From the NCBI GenBank assembly GCA_032622095.1, contig CP136063.1, positions 275,089,426 to 275,153,425 on the forward strand: a stretch of DNA of 64,000 nucleotides, read 5' to 3'. This stretch comes from Siphonodentalium dalli. Lineage: Eukaryota; Mollusca; Scaphopoda; Gadilida; Siphonodentaliidae. A model generated the notes under the pieces. The model was not told where the DNA came from. It searched no databases and saw only the letters and a list, made by a program, of their open reading frames with translations. Position numbers and translations under genes: made by a program. This document shows, one piece after another, positions 36,196 to 48,230 of the stretch (position 1 is its first letter; each line of letters opens with the position of its first letter).

Positions 36196-37365
36196 TCATT
36201 GCATACTAGCCTGTTGCCCACTTCCCTTATTGGCCTTATTCTTATATGGTGGGGGCTTGGGTGGGTTCACTAACGTGTTATTTATATAAAGTTTATCATG
36301 GACAATTCTTGCACAATCGCCCGTATCTCTGGCAGTCTTCACCATGGGATAGAGAACTTCTTTCCTGTACTTTTGTACTTCTTTAGGGAATTGTTCATTC
36401 ACATAGACTTTGTCTTGATAGTTGAGGTTCTTCGCCATTTTCTTAACTAATTCCTTCTGCTTATAGAATGTAAATTTTGCAACAATTGGTCTACACTGGG
36501 AGCGGTCATTACTCTTCTCACCAATTCGGTGTGCCCGGTCTATTAGTATACGGTCTTTTATCTTCAGTTTTTCCTTGAAGAACTCCTGTAGAATATCCTC
36601 TATTGTGGTTTTGTTATCCCCACCATGAATGATTCCCTGGGTTTCTTCTATGCCAGTAAATATTAAATTCTCCCTCATACTTCTCCCTTGCAAATCCACC
36701 ACAGTAGCTGATATTTCATCAATCTTTATAGAGCAAGAGTTCATTGTGGTTTTCAATTCATCATTTTCAGTTTCCAGTTTTGCCAGTCTTCTCTTTATTT
36801 GTTCATTATCCAATATAATGTTGTGAATACTCTGTGTGTCGCTTCGTGTATCTGGTTTAACACTTTCTATAACTTTAACTCTGGAATCCAAGTCACCCAC
36901 ATCTGTCTCTACTTTGGTCATTCTTGTTTTCAGCCCATCAATATCAGCTCTCAATAATCCTATATTCACTAATCGATTGGTAATTTCTTTCAGGGAGTCT
37001 TTAATGTCTTTCAAATCACTTTGCCTACATATAGGATCGTTAAAGTTCTCAGTATTATTTGATAAAGTTGCATCACTGTCCGCCATTGTTGTGTATATTG
37101 CAGGTACAGTTGTGTTCAAAATATCACCTAAGTCCGTTTCAACAGCATTTTGCGTATTTTTCTCAGCAATTTCACATTCTATACCTATTGGAATTTCATT
37201 TACCATAGCTAGGCTATCTGTAATAACTGAGGATATATCTGCTAGCGATGTTTCAGTTCGAAAGTCTGGCTTACCGCAGAATTCCCGTGATGGCTGACAT
37301 GGCGGCGCCGGTGGTGACAACTCAGTGGACGCTTTCCGCTTGTTATCGACATCCTTTTCATCCAT
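36196..37365 (-). CDS. LINE ORF1, L1-type RNA-binding protein
   Basis: It encodes 389 residues from an ATG at 37,365 and is intact. Residues 1-110 are acidic and Ser/Thr-rich. About 115-235 is a heptad-rich coiled coil (LKEITNRLVNI, RLAKLETENDELKTT). An RRM-like part opens NLIFTGIEE near 238 and contains DRAHRIGE near 280 and PIVAKF. A C-terminal domain follows, then a basic, Pro-rich tail. This is the order seen in L1 ORF1 proteins, which trimerise and coat the element RNA. It ends in a TGA (36,196-36,198), and the endonuclease frame of ORF2 continues in the same phase immediately afterwards. Confidence 0.85.
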   Translation of the reverse strand: MDEKDVDNKRKASTELSPPAPPCQPSREFCGKPDFRTETSLADISSVITDSLAMVNEIPIGIECEIAEKNTQNAVETDLGDILNTTVPAIYTTMADSDATLSNNTENFNDPICRQSDLKDIKDSLKEITNRLVNIGLLRADIDGLKTRMTKVETDVGDLDSRVKVIESVKPDTRSDTQSIHNIILDNEQIKRRLAKLETENDELKTTMNSCSIKIDEISATVVDLQGRSMRENLIFTGIEETQGIIHGGDNKTTIEDILQEFFKEKLKIKDRILIDRAHRIGEKSNDRSQCRPIVAKFTFYKQKELVKKMAKNLNYQDKVYVNEQFPKEVQKYRKEVLYPMVKTARDTGDCARIVHDKLYINNTLVNPPKPPPYKNKANKGSGQQASMQ

Positions 37366-37513
37366 TTAAGATTTTATCGGCGTATACACACTCTTGATGT
37401 AGTTTAAATCATCATCCGTCGCTATTCTTTGACAATACTTCGTTTTTAACGTGAATTTTCTAGAAAAATCGTCGGACAAGTCGCAGAGTGTGATCAGCTA
37501 TCGCACCGCGTCA

Positions 37514-37621
37514 CGCTCGATACCTGGAATGTCACCCGAGGGCCGCCAGGCCCGAGTGTGACATTCCAGGTCGAGAGCGGCGACAAATCGCCGTGTCTCA
37601 CGAAACCAAGGGTGATAACTG
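37514..37621. mobile_element. Apex and right arm of the split palindromic MITE
   Basis: CCTGGAATGTCAC and GTGACATTCCAGG pair across an apex rich in GGGCC (GAGGGCCGCCAGGCCC). The remaining right arm has its partner 7.4 kb away at 30,074-30,121. CGCTC at 37,514-37,518 repeats the bases at the other edge of the LINE, consistent with a short target-site duplication. Confidence 0.7.
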
Positions 37622-38570
37622 TTTTGTTATCTGAAAAAGGAGTACACACGAACCTCCTTAATATAGCAGGCATAAATGCGCGCATATATTCTTTAATCCA
37701 GTTCGAAATGTTAATTTATGTTGGAATCATCGCTATTTAGAAAATAAAACATTCATTATCTGGATCAATTAACAGACCCGTCATTTGCGCAGCTATTCTC
37801 CGGTCAGTTTGCTGGTTGCATGGTGGAAATCGGTTAACGGAAAGAGGAGTAAAGAAATTTCGAAGTTGAGTAGCCATGCAGCGAAATGTTCGGTTTCAAA
37901 TGAGCGCGAAGACGCCGACAGACGTGTTTAATTTCCAGAATGATAAAATGTGAAACTAACACGTTGTAGTAGGGCAAAAAGAAATTGACATATGTCACAG
38001 ATCGTTACGCAACATACGGGTATTCTCTGAAGTCTGAGGAATGTATTGAAGAAAGAAATAGTCAATTGATAAACAGCAAAGAGTGGCTATTTGATCTAGT
38101 ACATAAACGTAGTTGTAACGTATGGACATCGTATGTGCAATTGTCTGCAGCACATATCAATTGCATAATAAGGTTTATCTTTTTTTCCCACGGTCTTTAT
38201 TATTGATATAAAAAGGAACATTACACCTTATAACGGATTTGTGTCCGTGATAACACCATTTATACATAGCGTGCTTTAATTGCAAATAAAAAAACACACA
38301 ATTATGCAAATTAGCAAACACCACAGTTCGCGGTTGTTATGAAACAGTGGGGTTATAAAAACAGTGTTTTTCTAAATTATTAGAGAGCTGTCAGAGAATC
38401 TCTGCGCGTTGAGTTCTTCGCAGTTCTATGTTTACTGGTAAACATCTTAGCGGTCAATAACTGAGAAAATGTTACCCTCGAGGGTAATAAGTGATTTACG
38501 GCCCGCCATGTGACGCACTCTCAGCCAATCAGAAGAGAGGAAAATGGGATGAAGGATAACAAATTTCTTT
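37622..38570. other. No gene recognised
   Basis: AT-rich unique-looking sequence with short frames only and no repeat termini. Confidence 0.4.
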
Positions 38571-38574
38571 ATTG

Positions 38575-38685
38575 CCTCCATCTGGGGAAAGTATATTATA
38601 TACAACATTATTTACAAACACAGATAGCATGAATATCACAAGCATGTGTTTGAACAAATTATACCAATATGTGATATTATTATAT

Positions 38686-38725
<40 letters not shown>

Positions 38726-39080
38726 ATTATACCAATATGTCATATTATTATATACAACAACAACAACAACAACAAATTATACCAATATGTCATATTATTA
38801 TATACAACAACAACAACAACAACAAATTATACCAATATGTCATATTATTATATACAACAACAACAACAACAACAACAAATTATACCAATATGTGATATTA
38901 TTATATACAAAAAAACACAATCAAATTTAAAGAAAAAGAAGAAAAGAGGGGGAAAAAGATAAAAAAAATACAAAATACAAAATACAAAATCTCCCCCAGC
39001 GGGAGAGTATTTAGTAAACATCATGTTTACTGAGACACAGATCCTCATGAATTTCACAAGCATATGGCTGAACAAATTAC
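38575..39080. repeat. Repeat block with (CAA)n-bearing tandem units
   Basis: Between 38,655 and 38,910 a unit of AATTATACCAATATGTCATA plus TTATTATATA plus a variable (CAA)4-11 run occurs four times, with a final partial unit. The flanks resemble each other: an ATCTGGGGAAAGTAT/CAGCGGGAGAGTATTTAG phrase followed by ATGAAT.TCACAAGCAT near 38,580-38,650 and again near 38,995-39,065. The array therefore seems to have grown inside, or between two copies of, a short dispersed repeat. Confidence 0.8.
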
Positions 39081-39375
39081 ACCAACTTCATATTATATTC
39101 GTAGAAAGTAGAAAACATTAAAAGAAATGAAAGAAAAAAAAGCGGCGGTTTCTTGATTACATTGAGTTATTGAGATATATGGATAATTAACACGTATATC
39201 CTACAAAATGTGTTATACCTATATGTACAACTAAAGAATATCGCATCCGTATGCTCGTTGAGAGCTACATACACAATCGAATATCTCACACGCGCGGGGA
39301 TGTGATGCGGAATTCAATATCGTGTGAATGCTAGATATGTTGTTTGTTTGTAATTAGTCTACACATAGCCACGAA

Positions 39376-39569
39376 CTACGATGATGTTACATCAATTATC
39401 AAGTTGTGCCACCTACGGATGGTTGAAGTTAAGTGTGGGTCCTCTGAACCGAGTACTATAACAAGAAAGTCATCTCTGGATAGACCATCCAGGTAGAGGA
39501 ACATGCCAACGCCGTGATGGTTTAATAATGTCTCCCATAGATGGTTCCTCAGCTGTAAAATGGAAATAC
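39376..39569 (-). CDS. Candidate terminal exon, unknown function
   Basis: On the minus strand a CTCTTGTACAG acceptor (a second, TTTTACAG, lies 17 bp on) is followed by an open frame to a TAG at 39,376. It has strongly protein-like content (NHHGVGMFLYLDGLSRDD, FLVIVLGSEDPHLTS, IRRWHNLIIDV). A further minus-strand frame at about 39,660-39,785 (FFETLPLGGKFEGFFSLAR) could be an upstream exon, but no splice pair was found. No family was recognised. Confidence 0.3.
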
Positions 39570-39599
39570 CTGTACAAGAGAACATTAAGTGACAGAGTT

Positions 39600-42118
39600 C
39601 GTTATCTTATGTTTTGTAGTATTGGTTGCACGTCAGGTTATTTTGGAAAGTTGTTTTGTTCAATAGTTTCGCCAAATTGAGGAATTTATTGGCTGCATTC
39701 GGGCGAGACTGAAGAAGCCTTCAAATTTTCCACCCAGAGGGAGGGTCTCGAAGAACTTTGGTATGGTGTCGAATGAGTTAGGTTGGTAGAAATTAGTACT
39801 ACTAGTAATTGAAAAGCTCACTTGAAATAATTGTATTCAAAATATAGATGCAGTTTGTAGGTCTCTGGTCAATCGATCATTCACTCGTGCATCAGAATTG
39901 CATTTGTATTTTCATTTAACTCTTATAGATATACACACATGGATTACATTGGATCTCTTTTCGGATATTGATTGAAATTGCCCTCTGATTGTACTCTGCT
40001 ACACTATAATGATAGCCCAATCATTCACCATATGTGTGTAGGCCTATTATCTACTATTGCACATTGGCTGTAGTGCAAGCTGGCCTCAGATTTATAGCAT
40101 ATTTAAAGATTTAATAAATAATTATCATATTTTAGTGAGCTTTTTAATGATGTGTAACATTAGTTTGACCAATGTCCTACATGTGTAACTTTATTGTCTA
40201 TCAATCATTTGGGAACTTTGACCAAGCTTTGTTTCATAAAATAATGGAAACTTAGTTCATATAATTATTAAACCTAATCTTACTCCACCCATACACCCCA
40301 TCATATTATTTATGGAAATGTCTGCTAGACCACGTGTATGTGCCATTCTGTGTCGATCGAACATAATATTTGTGATGAAAGAGATTAAGTGTTAAATCTA
40401 CGGTATATTGAAATTATGTGTACTGTAATTTTTGCGGTATGACCGTTAAATATATGGTATAGAAAAAATATGGTGTACTATTTAGTTCACAGTATATTAC
40501 TGGCAACTGTTCTGGCGATAAAATACATTTTTTACAGTGTAGCCTAATATGTGAGTATTATACCTTAGATAACGGTACACTTTGATCAAAAAAATGTGTC
40601 ATTTGAGACGGAAGATCCGTTAATTTTAGGTCAATTTCATATTATTTTACGGAAAATATCATTTAAATTGTGTACGGACATTCCGTGTTTTTATAGCACA
40701 TGTGATGGCAGCAAAGTTGCCAGCACGTTGTGCCTTAAAATTGCAGATATTATTTTAACAGTGTATATATACTCAAACAATTAATGCCCACGCGAAGTAT
40801 TGCTTGAAAGTGTATTGTGACGTTGTACGTGCGTCCGCTGCCTGCAATAATTATGTCAAGATTATTTGATAGGATCGACATTGCTAACATCGGGTGTTAG
40901 ATCGGTATTGAAATGGAAAATCACCCAAAACGCGTAATGATGACACACCGTCAATGTCTTGTCGTTCCAAACGTACGTACGAATTTTGCTTGTGTATATC
41001 ACTTATAGATACACATGTTTATAATATACAAGCTCGGTACATATCACGGCATACCGAATACACCTTCGTCAACCATTTGCAAAGTACCATAACTCTATTT
41101 ATTGAGTTATCCTAAAGATTCTCGAATAAACTGCTTAGAGAAATGGAGTTGTTCCGCTTTAAACGCTGGTAGTGCGCATTATTGAAATTACCACGGCTGA
41201 ATAAGTCGACGTTCTGATAAATAGGTCTTCGAACAATAGGGACGTTTCGAAAAACTTACAGATAGATTTATGTGCACATTTGGGGTACTAACACATAGGA
41301 TATAAGTTTCTTCGGTTTGTACCAAAAACTTCATTTAAAGGCACACGCAATCCATTGGTTTTGTTGTAGAATACAGCCGTTACTAATCAAACCTTTGACC
41401 ATAATCCACAATTGTCCGATTGAATAGAGGATTATTTTACGCGGTGTTCTTAATCTGCATGGTATCGTGGAAGGCTAAAATTTCACTATATTCGCACGAT
41501 TTATTATCCATGCATTGTCGTATTCAATAATCCTAATCATCGAAACGAATGTTTGGTGACCCAATATATACACTGTGTGAGAAACTAGAATACCAATAAA
41601 TATGTATGTAGTTTCCTGCAGACACATGGTGATTATTTTGTTGGTGGAGATATTATTCCAAAATACGTTAATACAAGCAAGCATCATGGGCAAAAACAGT
41701 TTCATGTTACACCGGTGTAATAGTTTTCCATAGACATCAGTGGAAACGTTTCAGTGTTTTCTGTTTTAAATATAATGCCCAGTCCTGATTTTTCTAAAAC
41801 TCTGAAAGATTGACATTTGGGACAAATCTATTATGCAAAATAATCATATACCTAAAGCAGGGAATTCGCCTTTTAACTATGTCAGAACTGCATAAAAATA
41901 TACTGCCAGTTTTCAGACCACAAAATTAAAATTTCACTACAAAGGGTTAACATCTGTCCTGTTGCTATTTTATCTATGGGAAATAATAGAGAATAGGTGG
42001 GCTGTATTTGTATGTATATTGTGACAATCGTGGCACAGACGTGTCTACTTTAGACTATCATATAGTTTCCTCCCGCATCCGCATGGAGCTCCGAGTCATA
42101 TTTACAGCATTGTAACCT
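39600..42118. other. Intergenic or intronic, no firm feature
   Basis: AT-rich. If the two minus-strand candidate exons belong to one gene this would be largely intron, but both appear to end in stop codons, which argues for separate genes or chance. Confidence 0.3.
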
Positions 42119-42345
42119 CTAAATATCATTGGAAGTGTTACAGGTGACGTTACGGCTGCTTAGACGGTACATCCAAATATCGATGCTACGTCCAACGGCA
42201 TTAGCTACAATAACAATGTGCCTGCCGATGTGAACGAAAACATTGTCTGGCCACACTCGAAGGTACCTCGTGTCGAGAACAGTAGATAATTTATGAACTC
42301 TACTCTGGCTAGGCCCGTAGAAAGCCCAGTCCACCCGATCGAGAC
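42119..42345 (-). CDS. Candidate terminal exon, unknown function
   Basis: On the minus strand a strong acceptor (AAACATTTCCAG) opens a frame that runs to a TAG at 42,119. It contains LDRVDWAFYGPSQSRVHKL, DTRYLRVWPDNVFVHIGR and VGRSIDIWMYRLSSRN. The alternation of hydrophobic strands with W, Y and R suggests a beta-rich domain, perhaps a propeller blade; this is inference only. The last residues are Thr/Asn/Ser-rich, and a possible GTAACA donor lies shortly before the stop. Confidence 0.35.
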
Positions 42346-43391
42346 CTGGAAATGTTTTATGTTCTGACAGGGAAGTTTATATATAACGTTGAATAAAACA
42401 ATACTGGTAGATAATATACTTGTTAGTTAATACTTGTTCCTTAATAATGTATTGTACATTATCAGACAAGATCCCAGCTCGAGAATACATGATTGATATG
42501 ACCTTGGTGAGCCGGTTTTGCTTTGCATCGCTTAAAATTCTGAAATTTCATTAAAGTAATCATTTAAATGTGTTTTTGCAATGTCTCACATCATGCAATT
42601 ATGGAGCTCGGACCACCCTACATAGATTACTAAGGAAGAAGTATTAATAAAGAAGTATATTCCCTGCGTCGAATGTTAGAAAGTACCCCGTCAGAACAGG
42701 TCAGGACATCCGCAATTTTACGGTACGATCATCTCTGAAAAAGAAATTATGTCCGTAAGTTTATGGTTCAAAGTACGCCATAATATTTTTCCAGCGCTTT
42801 GCTCCGTACACTTACGGAAACTCTTTTCCATAAGTTCACGCTATACAATCATCTGTGACAGAATTTATGTCCTTAATGTATATCTGACAAACATTTGACA
42901 CCCTTACACGTGTCGTAAGTTAAAATATACAGTTCCGTTCCATTGCATTGTCTCTTATATGTTGCGAAGTAACGTTCAAATTTTGGTGTTTTACGCTGAT
43001 GCTATTTCTCGTTCAGACAGTTAATTCCAATGTTCCTAGAATTGGGAGACGTCAAATATATTTTCTTATGGCCTTAGTTTTACGCTATATTTTACTACTG
43101 GTGGAGTATATATGATATATACGGGCGAAGGCATGTATAGAGATTCATGGTGTGAGCTGTGCGAAAAGCATGAACTCTTTGTGCTAAGGCAATAATTTAT
43201 AAGGCACCAGATGAAATACACTATGCATTAAAACATTAACCAAAAACTGGAGGAAATCTCCAAAGAAAGTCCAATCTGATAGCAGTATACTATTATCTAT
43301 ACGGTATTGTAACAGACTATAATATTTATAGTTATTACACCCGATTATAAAGTCAAAACTCTGAAAGAGTTTTCAATTGCCGCATACCAGA

Positions 43392-43640
43392 TACAGGATA
43401 GGAGGTACCATGTCGAAAGAAATTCTCCAAACAGAGTTCAAGAGAAACCGAGCAAATGATCACTCAACTCGAAGTGCAAAGAGAACAGATAGGAACCAGC
43501 TATGCCACGTGCATGACACACATTGTTAATACTAAACATGGCGATGAGAAGACTCCCAAACCGTCTCTGTATGCTCTCCTTTCGGGACGGTCATCTGCGC
43601 AGTCGCTAGTTTGTTCCATCACACGATGTCCGGGAAGGTG
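43392..43640 (+). CDS. Weak candidate exon with coiled-coil character
   Basis: An open plus-strand frame contains SSRETEQMITQLEVQREQIG, which has heptad spacing, and then THIVNTKHGDEKTPKPSLY. It ends at a TGA overlapping an AAG-GTGATC possible donor. A competing frame in the same stretch is also open (ATG at 43,410), so coding is unproven. Confidence 0.18.
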
Positions 43641-44420
43641 ATCTGTATCCGGAAGTGCATGTATGGCGTTAGATGTGTTTTCTCATCGTCGACACAGTGT
43701 TATTAATTTTTCATCAAACGCAAGACGGTTCTCGACGACTGACCATAGCCTCTAGTAATTATCATGAACTGAGTATGTACTTCGGTGTAAGCTTGAAAGT
43801 ATCAATATTTCACTATCGGGATTTGTTATAAGTAAGGGGAAAGTTCTAAATAATACGAGAGTATGTTCGATAATTATAAAAATTTTATAAATTTCAAGAT
43901 ATATATACAGATTTATAGATCTGAAAGTATGGGCGACTTAAACTCTGAAACAGGACACCAATCTACCACGGGTTAATTCTGTGTGTGCCGACATAATTGG
44001 TACATGGTAATCAGTGTAATTAGCATAACACACATGGTTTCATAATATTCATTATGGGATCCAGAAACGTCTGTTAATTTTGCAAACTGTGCATGGCTTA
44101 AGTTCTGACAAGTTGATTGGTTGCTATACTTTTAATGAAAGCAGTCTTATTGTTTTCCTAGCATGTATCGAGAGAAAGCTTTTGTCTTTCCATGTTGAGA
44201 AGTTTGATGAGTTTTCTATATAATTCTATAAATGGTTGCTCCCACTCAGTTATGAAAGTATGTATTGGAATAGTTCATTGTTCATTTAAAGGGTTGTCCA
44301 TGTAAAATCAGACGTATACATCATGCAAAACGATAATACAAGAGCATATTCATGCAAGGGAAATATTAAAATAATAAGTAAACAAACGTTTGTTGAACTT
44401 ATTATATGAATAGTTCCAAA
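43641..44420. other. No gene recognised
   Basis: AT-rich sequence leading into the left arm of the large foldback. No repeat or coding signal was noted. Confidence 0.35.
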
Positions 44421-45859
44421 GGGAGCTACTCGTCAATGAATTGAAATGGTTAACGGTATAATACCCTTGCACCCCCCCCCCCCCCACCACTGGGACTTAA
44501 CTTCACCCCACCCATTTTGTTCCTTATTATGTCCTTTAACTTTTAAGCTATGTTAACAAGAAAAAAAAGTGGCCGTGTAGACTCCAGACAAGATGGCGTC
44601 CATCATGGCCGCCGTTTTTCAGACAAGACCCTAAGTCAGTTTTATGCAAATTATAGCGGGAAAATCTTGTAAATTGTATACAAATGTATATATTTTCGTG
44701 AAGCTAAGACATAATGACACTTTTCTGGGCCAAAATTGAAACTCACCATCCAAGATGGCCGCCAAAATGGCCGCCGGAAGCTGAAAATAAGACATTTTTT
44801 CACAAATATCTTCTAGATCAATTCATGCTATTTGGAACTGGTTGAGTAATATGACTTTATTTTGTGTTTTGTTTATTAACTGATCATTGGAGCAATTAAA
44901 TATGCAATTATTTGGATCCTAACCCCTTCTGATCCGTCAAAAATTCGAATTTACAGAACGCAGTATAAAATTTCACAAAAAAATAACAATTGGGATTCTA
45001 GTCATATTTCAACAAGAAATAAAAAGAACTTTGTAATGTAAGTGAGGCATATCATTACCTATGAATATTCCAACTCACTGGAACCAAAATTCTTACTTTG
45101 GCTCAAAATGGCTGCCAAAATGGCCGCCAAAATATGGAAAATGGTAAATGTTGCACCAGGGTGTCCTGTAATCGCTTACAAATTGTGACTGATGTATACA
45201 ATTGGCTATTTTGTATTCTAAACATTGAATAATAACATGTCTGATGCACCATGGATCATTTTCACTATTGTCACCATTGACATCACCAGAAATATTGGAT
45301 TTTTCTCTCACAAACTTGATATAAATATCGGCAAAGATTCACTTTTCAGGGTTCGACCATTTTTTCAAGTAAAATGCAACTATCTTTGGTATCAAAGGTG
45401 TTTATTGTTTTGGTCTATCTTAATTGTGTCACACTACGGTGTTTTATAGACTAAATTGCTCAAGATGGCTTCCAAAATGGCAACCAAATTTGTAAAAAGT
45501 TAATTTTTACACATATCCTGAACATTATTCTCTGCGTTTTCCGAAAAGGTAGCGAATTGTGACTCACTTGGTTATTATACGTGTCAGTTAATTAACTGAC
45601 AACTACGTTTTATTATGTTTGTCCCAGTTCCGTATGGGGCATGACAAATTCATTTTAAAGTTGCAGTATGGAATTTTGCGGAGAATCTCTTTTGTGATTC
45701 TGGCCATATTATTGAAAGGAAATGGGCAGAACTTTGAGACGGAATTGAGATGGACCATGATATGTGGGTATTCTGGCCCATTATGATAAAAAATTATCAA
45801 CTGGATACAGGGTGGATGCCAAGATCGCAGCCAGGGAGTTACTCTATTATCATAGATTA

Positions 45860-46464
45860 GGATAATATGTATACAGGGAGTTATTGTATGGTCATGAATG
45901 ATGTGTGGGTATATAGGGGGTGCCCTGTTGGTAACGGGTGGGACGTATATTTATATATGTTGTGGATGTGTTATCATTGGTGGTGTACAGGGAGTAGATG
46001 TATGATCATGGATGGCATGTATGAGTATGGCATGTATGTAACTTATGAGTGGTCGTATGTGCGGGTATTGGTATATCTGGAAGTGCTCACCATTGGTGAT
46101 GTGTATATGTATACATGGATTGACTCTATGGTCATGGGTATGGCGAATATGTATACATGTATTGGCTGCATGGTCCGTTGTGATGTGAATAGGTATACAA
46201 TGAGTGACTGTATGATCGTGCATGTGGTGAATATGTATATATAGAGTGACTATATGGTCATGTGTCGAGTGTAGGTGTATACCCGGTGTTCATGCATGGT
46301 GACTCTTGGCTGTATCGTTATTTGTGGTATGTACGGGTATAACCAAGTATGGCTGTATGATCAGGTGGACAGGTATAAAGTGGGTGAATATGTTGTCATT
46401 TATGTGGTGTTTATGTACATGTGGAGTGGCTGAGGTAGTGGGTGGGTTGTACATGTGTACCTTG
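45860..46464. repeat. FB2 left interior degenerate tandem repeat
   Basis: Loosely repeated phrases of the type TATGGTCATG, GTGTATATGT and ATACA.GGAGTGACT recur every 40-55 bp. They are the inverse of the right interior array. The open frames here come from the repeat. Confidence 0.75.
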
Positions 46465-46575
46465 TGTGGCTATCGCTTTCCACATTAACTCAATGATATG
46501 TTAATCAATAGAGAGGTCATGTCAGAGTGCTTATGTACATGGGGGAAACGTTAAGCGTGGAAAGCGATAGCCACA

Positions 46576-48230
46576 AATTATCACACAGTCATTCCATATA
46601 TACATAAACACCACAGACATAACAATATAGTGACACACTGTATACATGTACACCTGACCCGTGACCACGAATGATCATGCAGCCACTCGTCACAATGCAG
46701 GCACAGCGGGTATACTCCTAAACATGACCCATAACCATATCGTCAATCATTTTATATCCATTAAGCTCACTATTGGCCATAAGATTATCCCCTGTATACC
46801 ATTTCTCCACACAAATGGTCAAATAGACAATCAATATATATATCAACACCACAACAATGACCATAAAGTCACTCCGGGTATACATATGCACCTCACCAAT
46901 AGCCATATAGCAACTCGCTTCATACACATACCATCGCCCATGGCACCTGGTAGTCTGCTTCACCTGACCTATGGACACTCCGTGTGTACCTATTCAAAAC
47001 ATTCATACATGATCATGGTCAATCCTTGTATACATATTCACCTCAACATTGGCCATGTCACTCCCTGTATCCCTATTTGTCACACCGTAGTCGAATAGCC
47101 ACTCAAGATATACTAATACACCCCAGTCATGTCAGTACAGTCACTCCATGTATGCATATGCACTTCACCCAAGGTCATATAGCCACTCGCTATATACACA
47201 AACCCGTGGCCCATGAAAATATAGCAACATGTGTGTATATCCGTATAACATACACATGACCATACCGCCACGAGTCACCAAACAGGAACACCAGGAATAC
47301 TCATACGCCTGACACATGCCCATTTAGTCACCCCCTGTATAGATATTCATTACATTTATGATCATACAGTCACTACTTGTATACCTACACAATTGACCAT
47401 AGGTCACTACATGTATACATATTCGACACACATAGTCATATAACCACTCGATATACATATCCAGCCCACCCTAGACCATATATTCACTCCATGTATAGAT
47501 GTAAACCTCACCAATGGCCATTCACCCCTTCCATATATATACAAAGACCCGCACACACGACCACTCATACCATCCATACTTGCATATACACCTCACACGA
47601 CAATTCAGCAATTCACTGTATAATCATATACGCCATCCATGATAATACAGCTAATCCCTATACATCCACCAATGATAATACATCCACGAGATATATAAAT
47701 ATACACCCCACCCGTTACCACAAGGACACTCCATATATACCCACACGCTCGATAATGTCCACCCAGCTTACTCCAGGTATTCATATTCAATCTGACCGTA
47801 CAGTCATTCCATGTGTACCTATACACATTACCCGTAACCATAAAATCACTCCCTATTTATCCACACACCCCATCCATGACCATACAGACAACACATGTAC
47901 ATCCCACCCATGACCCTACAGTCACTCCATATATATATATAATCAACACATAGATGACCATGTAGCTATATCCATACATCACACCAATGCCCATACAGGC
48001 ACACCGGGGGCACCCGTGCGGTATATACACAACCATACACCATACAGTCACTTCATACATACCGATTCACCTCACACCTGACCATGACCTCTCTATGTAT
48101 ACATATGCATCTTACCATGGACAACCCACTCATAACCTGATAGTCACTCATTGTATACATATTCACATCAGTCATGACATACAATAACTCCCTGCATACC
48201 TATTCACCTCACCTATGATCATAGAGTAAC
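46576..48230. repeat. FB2 right interior degenerate tandem repeat
   Basis: Phrases of the type CATGACCATA, CAGTCACTCC, TGTATACATATTCACCTCAC recur roughly every 40-55 bp with much variation. The array is about 2.7 times longer than its partner on the left, so it has expanded or the left has contracted. It is repeated almost identically from 58,102. His/Thr/Ile-rich open frames through it are artefacts. Confidence 0.8.

Larger units (their letters stand above)
30122..37513 (-). mobile_element. L1-like non-LTR retrotransposon, nearly full length
   Basis: It reads on the minus strand: a 5' leader of about 150 bp, ORF1, then ORF2 with APE endonuclease, RT and a Cys-His C-terminus, then a long 3' region ending in a short (GAATTT)n tail, seen as AAATTC repeats at 30,122-30,142. 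Both edges fall inside one palindromic MITE and carry a CGCTC duplication. The total is 7392 bp including a 939-bp nested foldback, so the LINE itself is about 6.4 kb. A coiled coil, RRM-like ORF1 and a CCHC-type tail resemble L1/Tx1 elements, but clade assignment needs a tree. Confidence 0.75.

Noticed and set aside
46661-48187. His/Thr/Ile-rich frames of up to 178 codons in the FB2 interior, repeated at 58.1-59.6 kb
   Set aside because: They follow the degenerate tandem repeat and are open in overlapping phases on both strands. Their conservation in the duplicate only reflects its recency.
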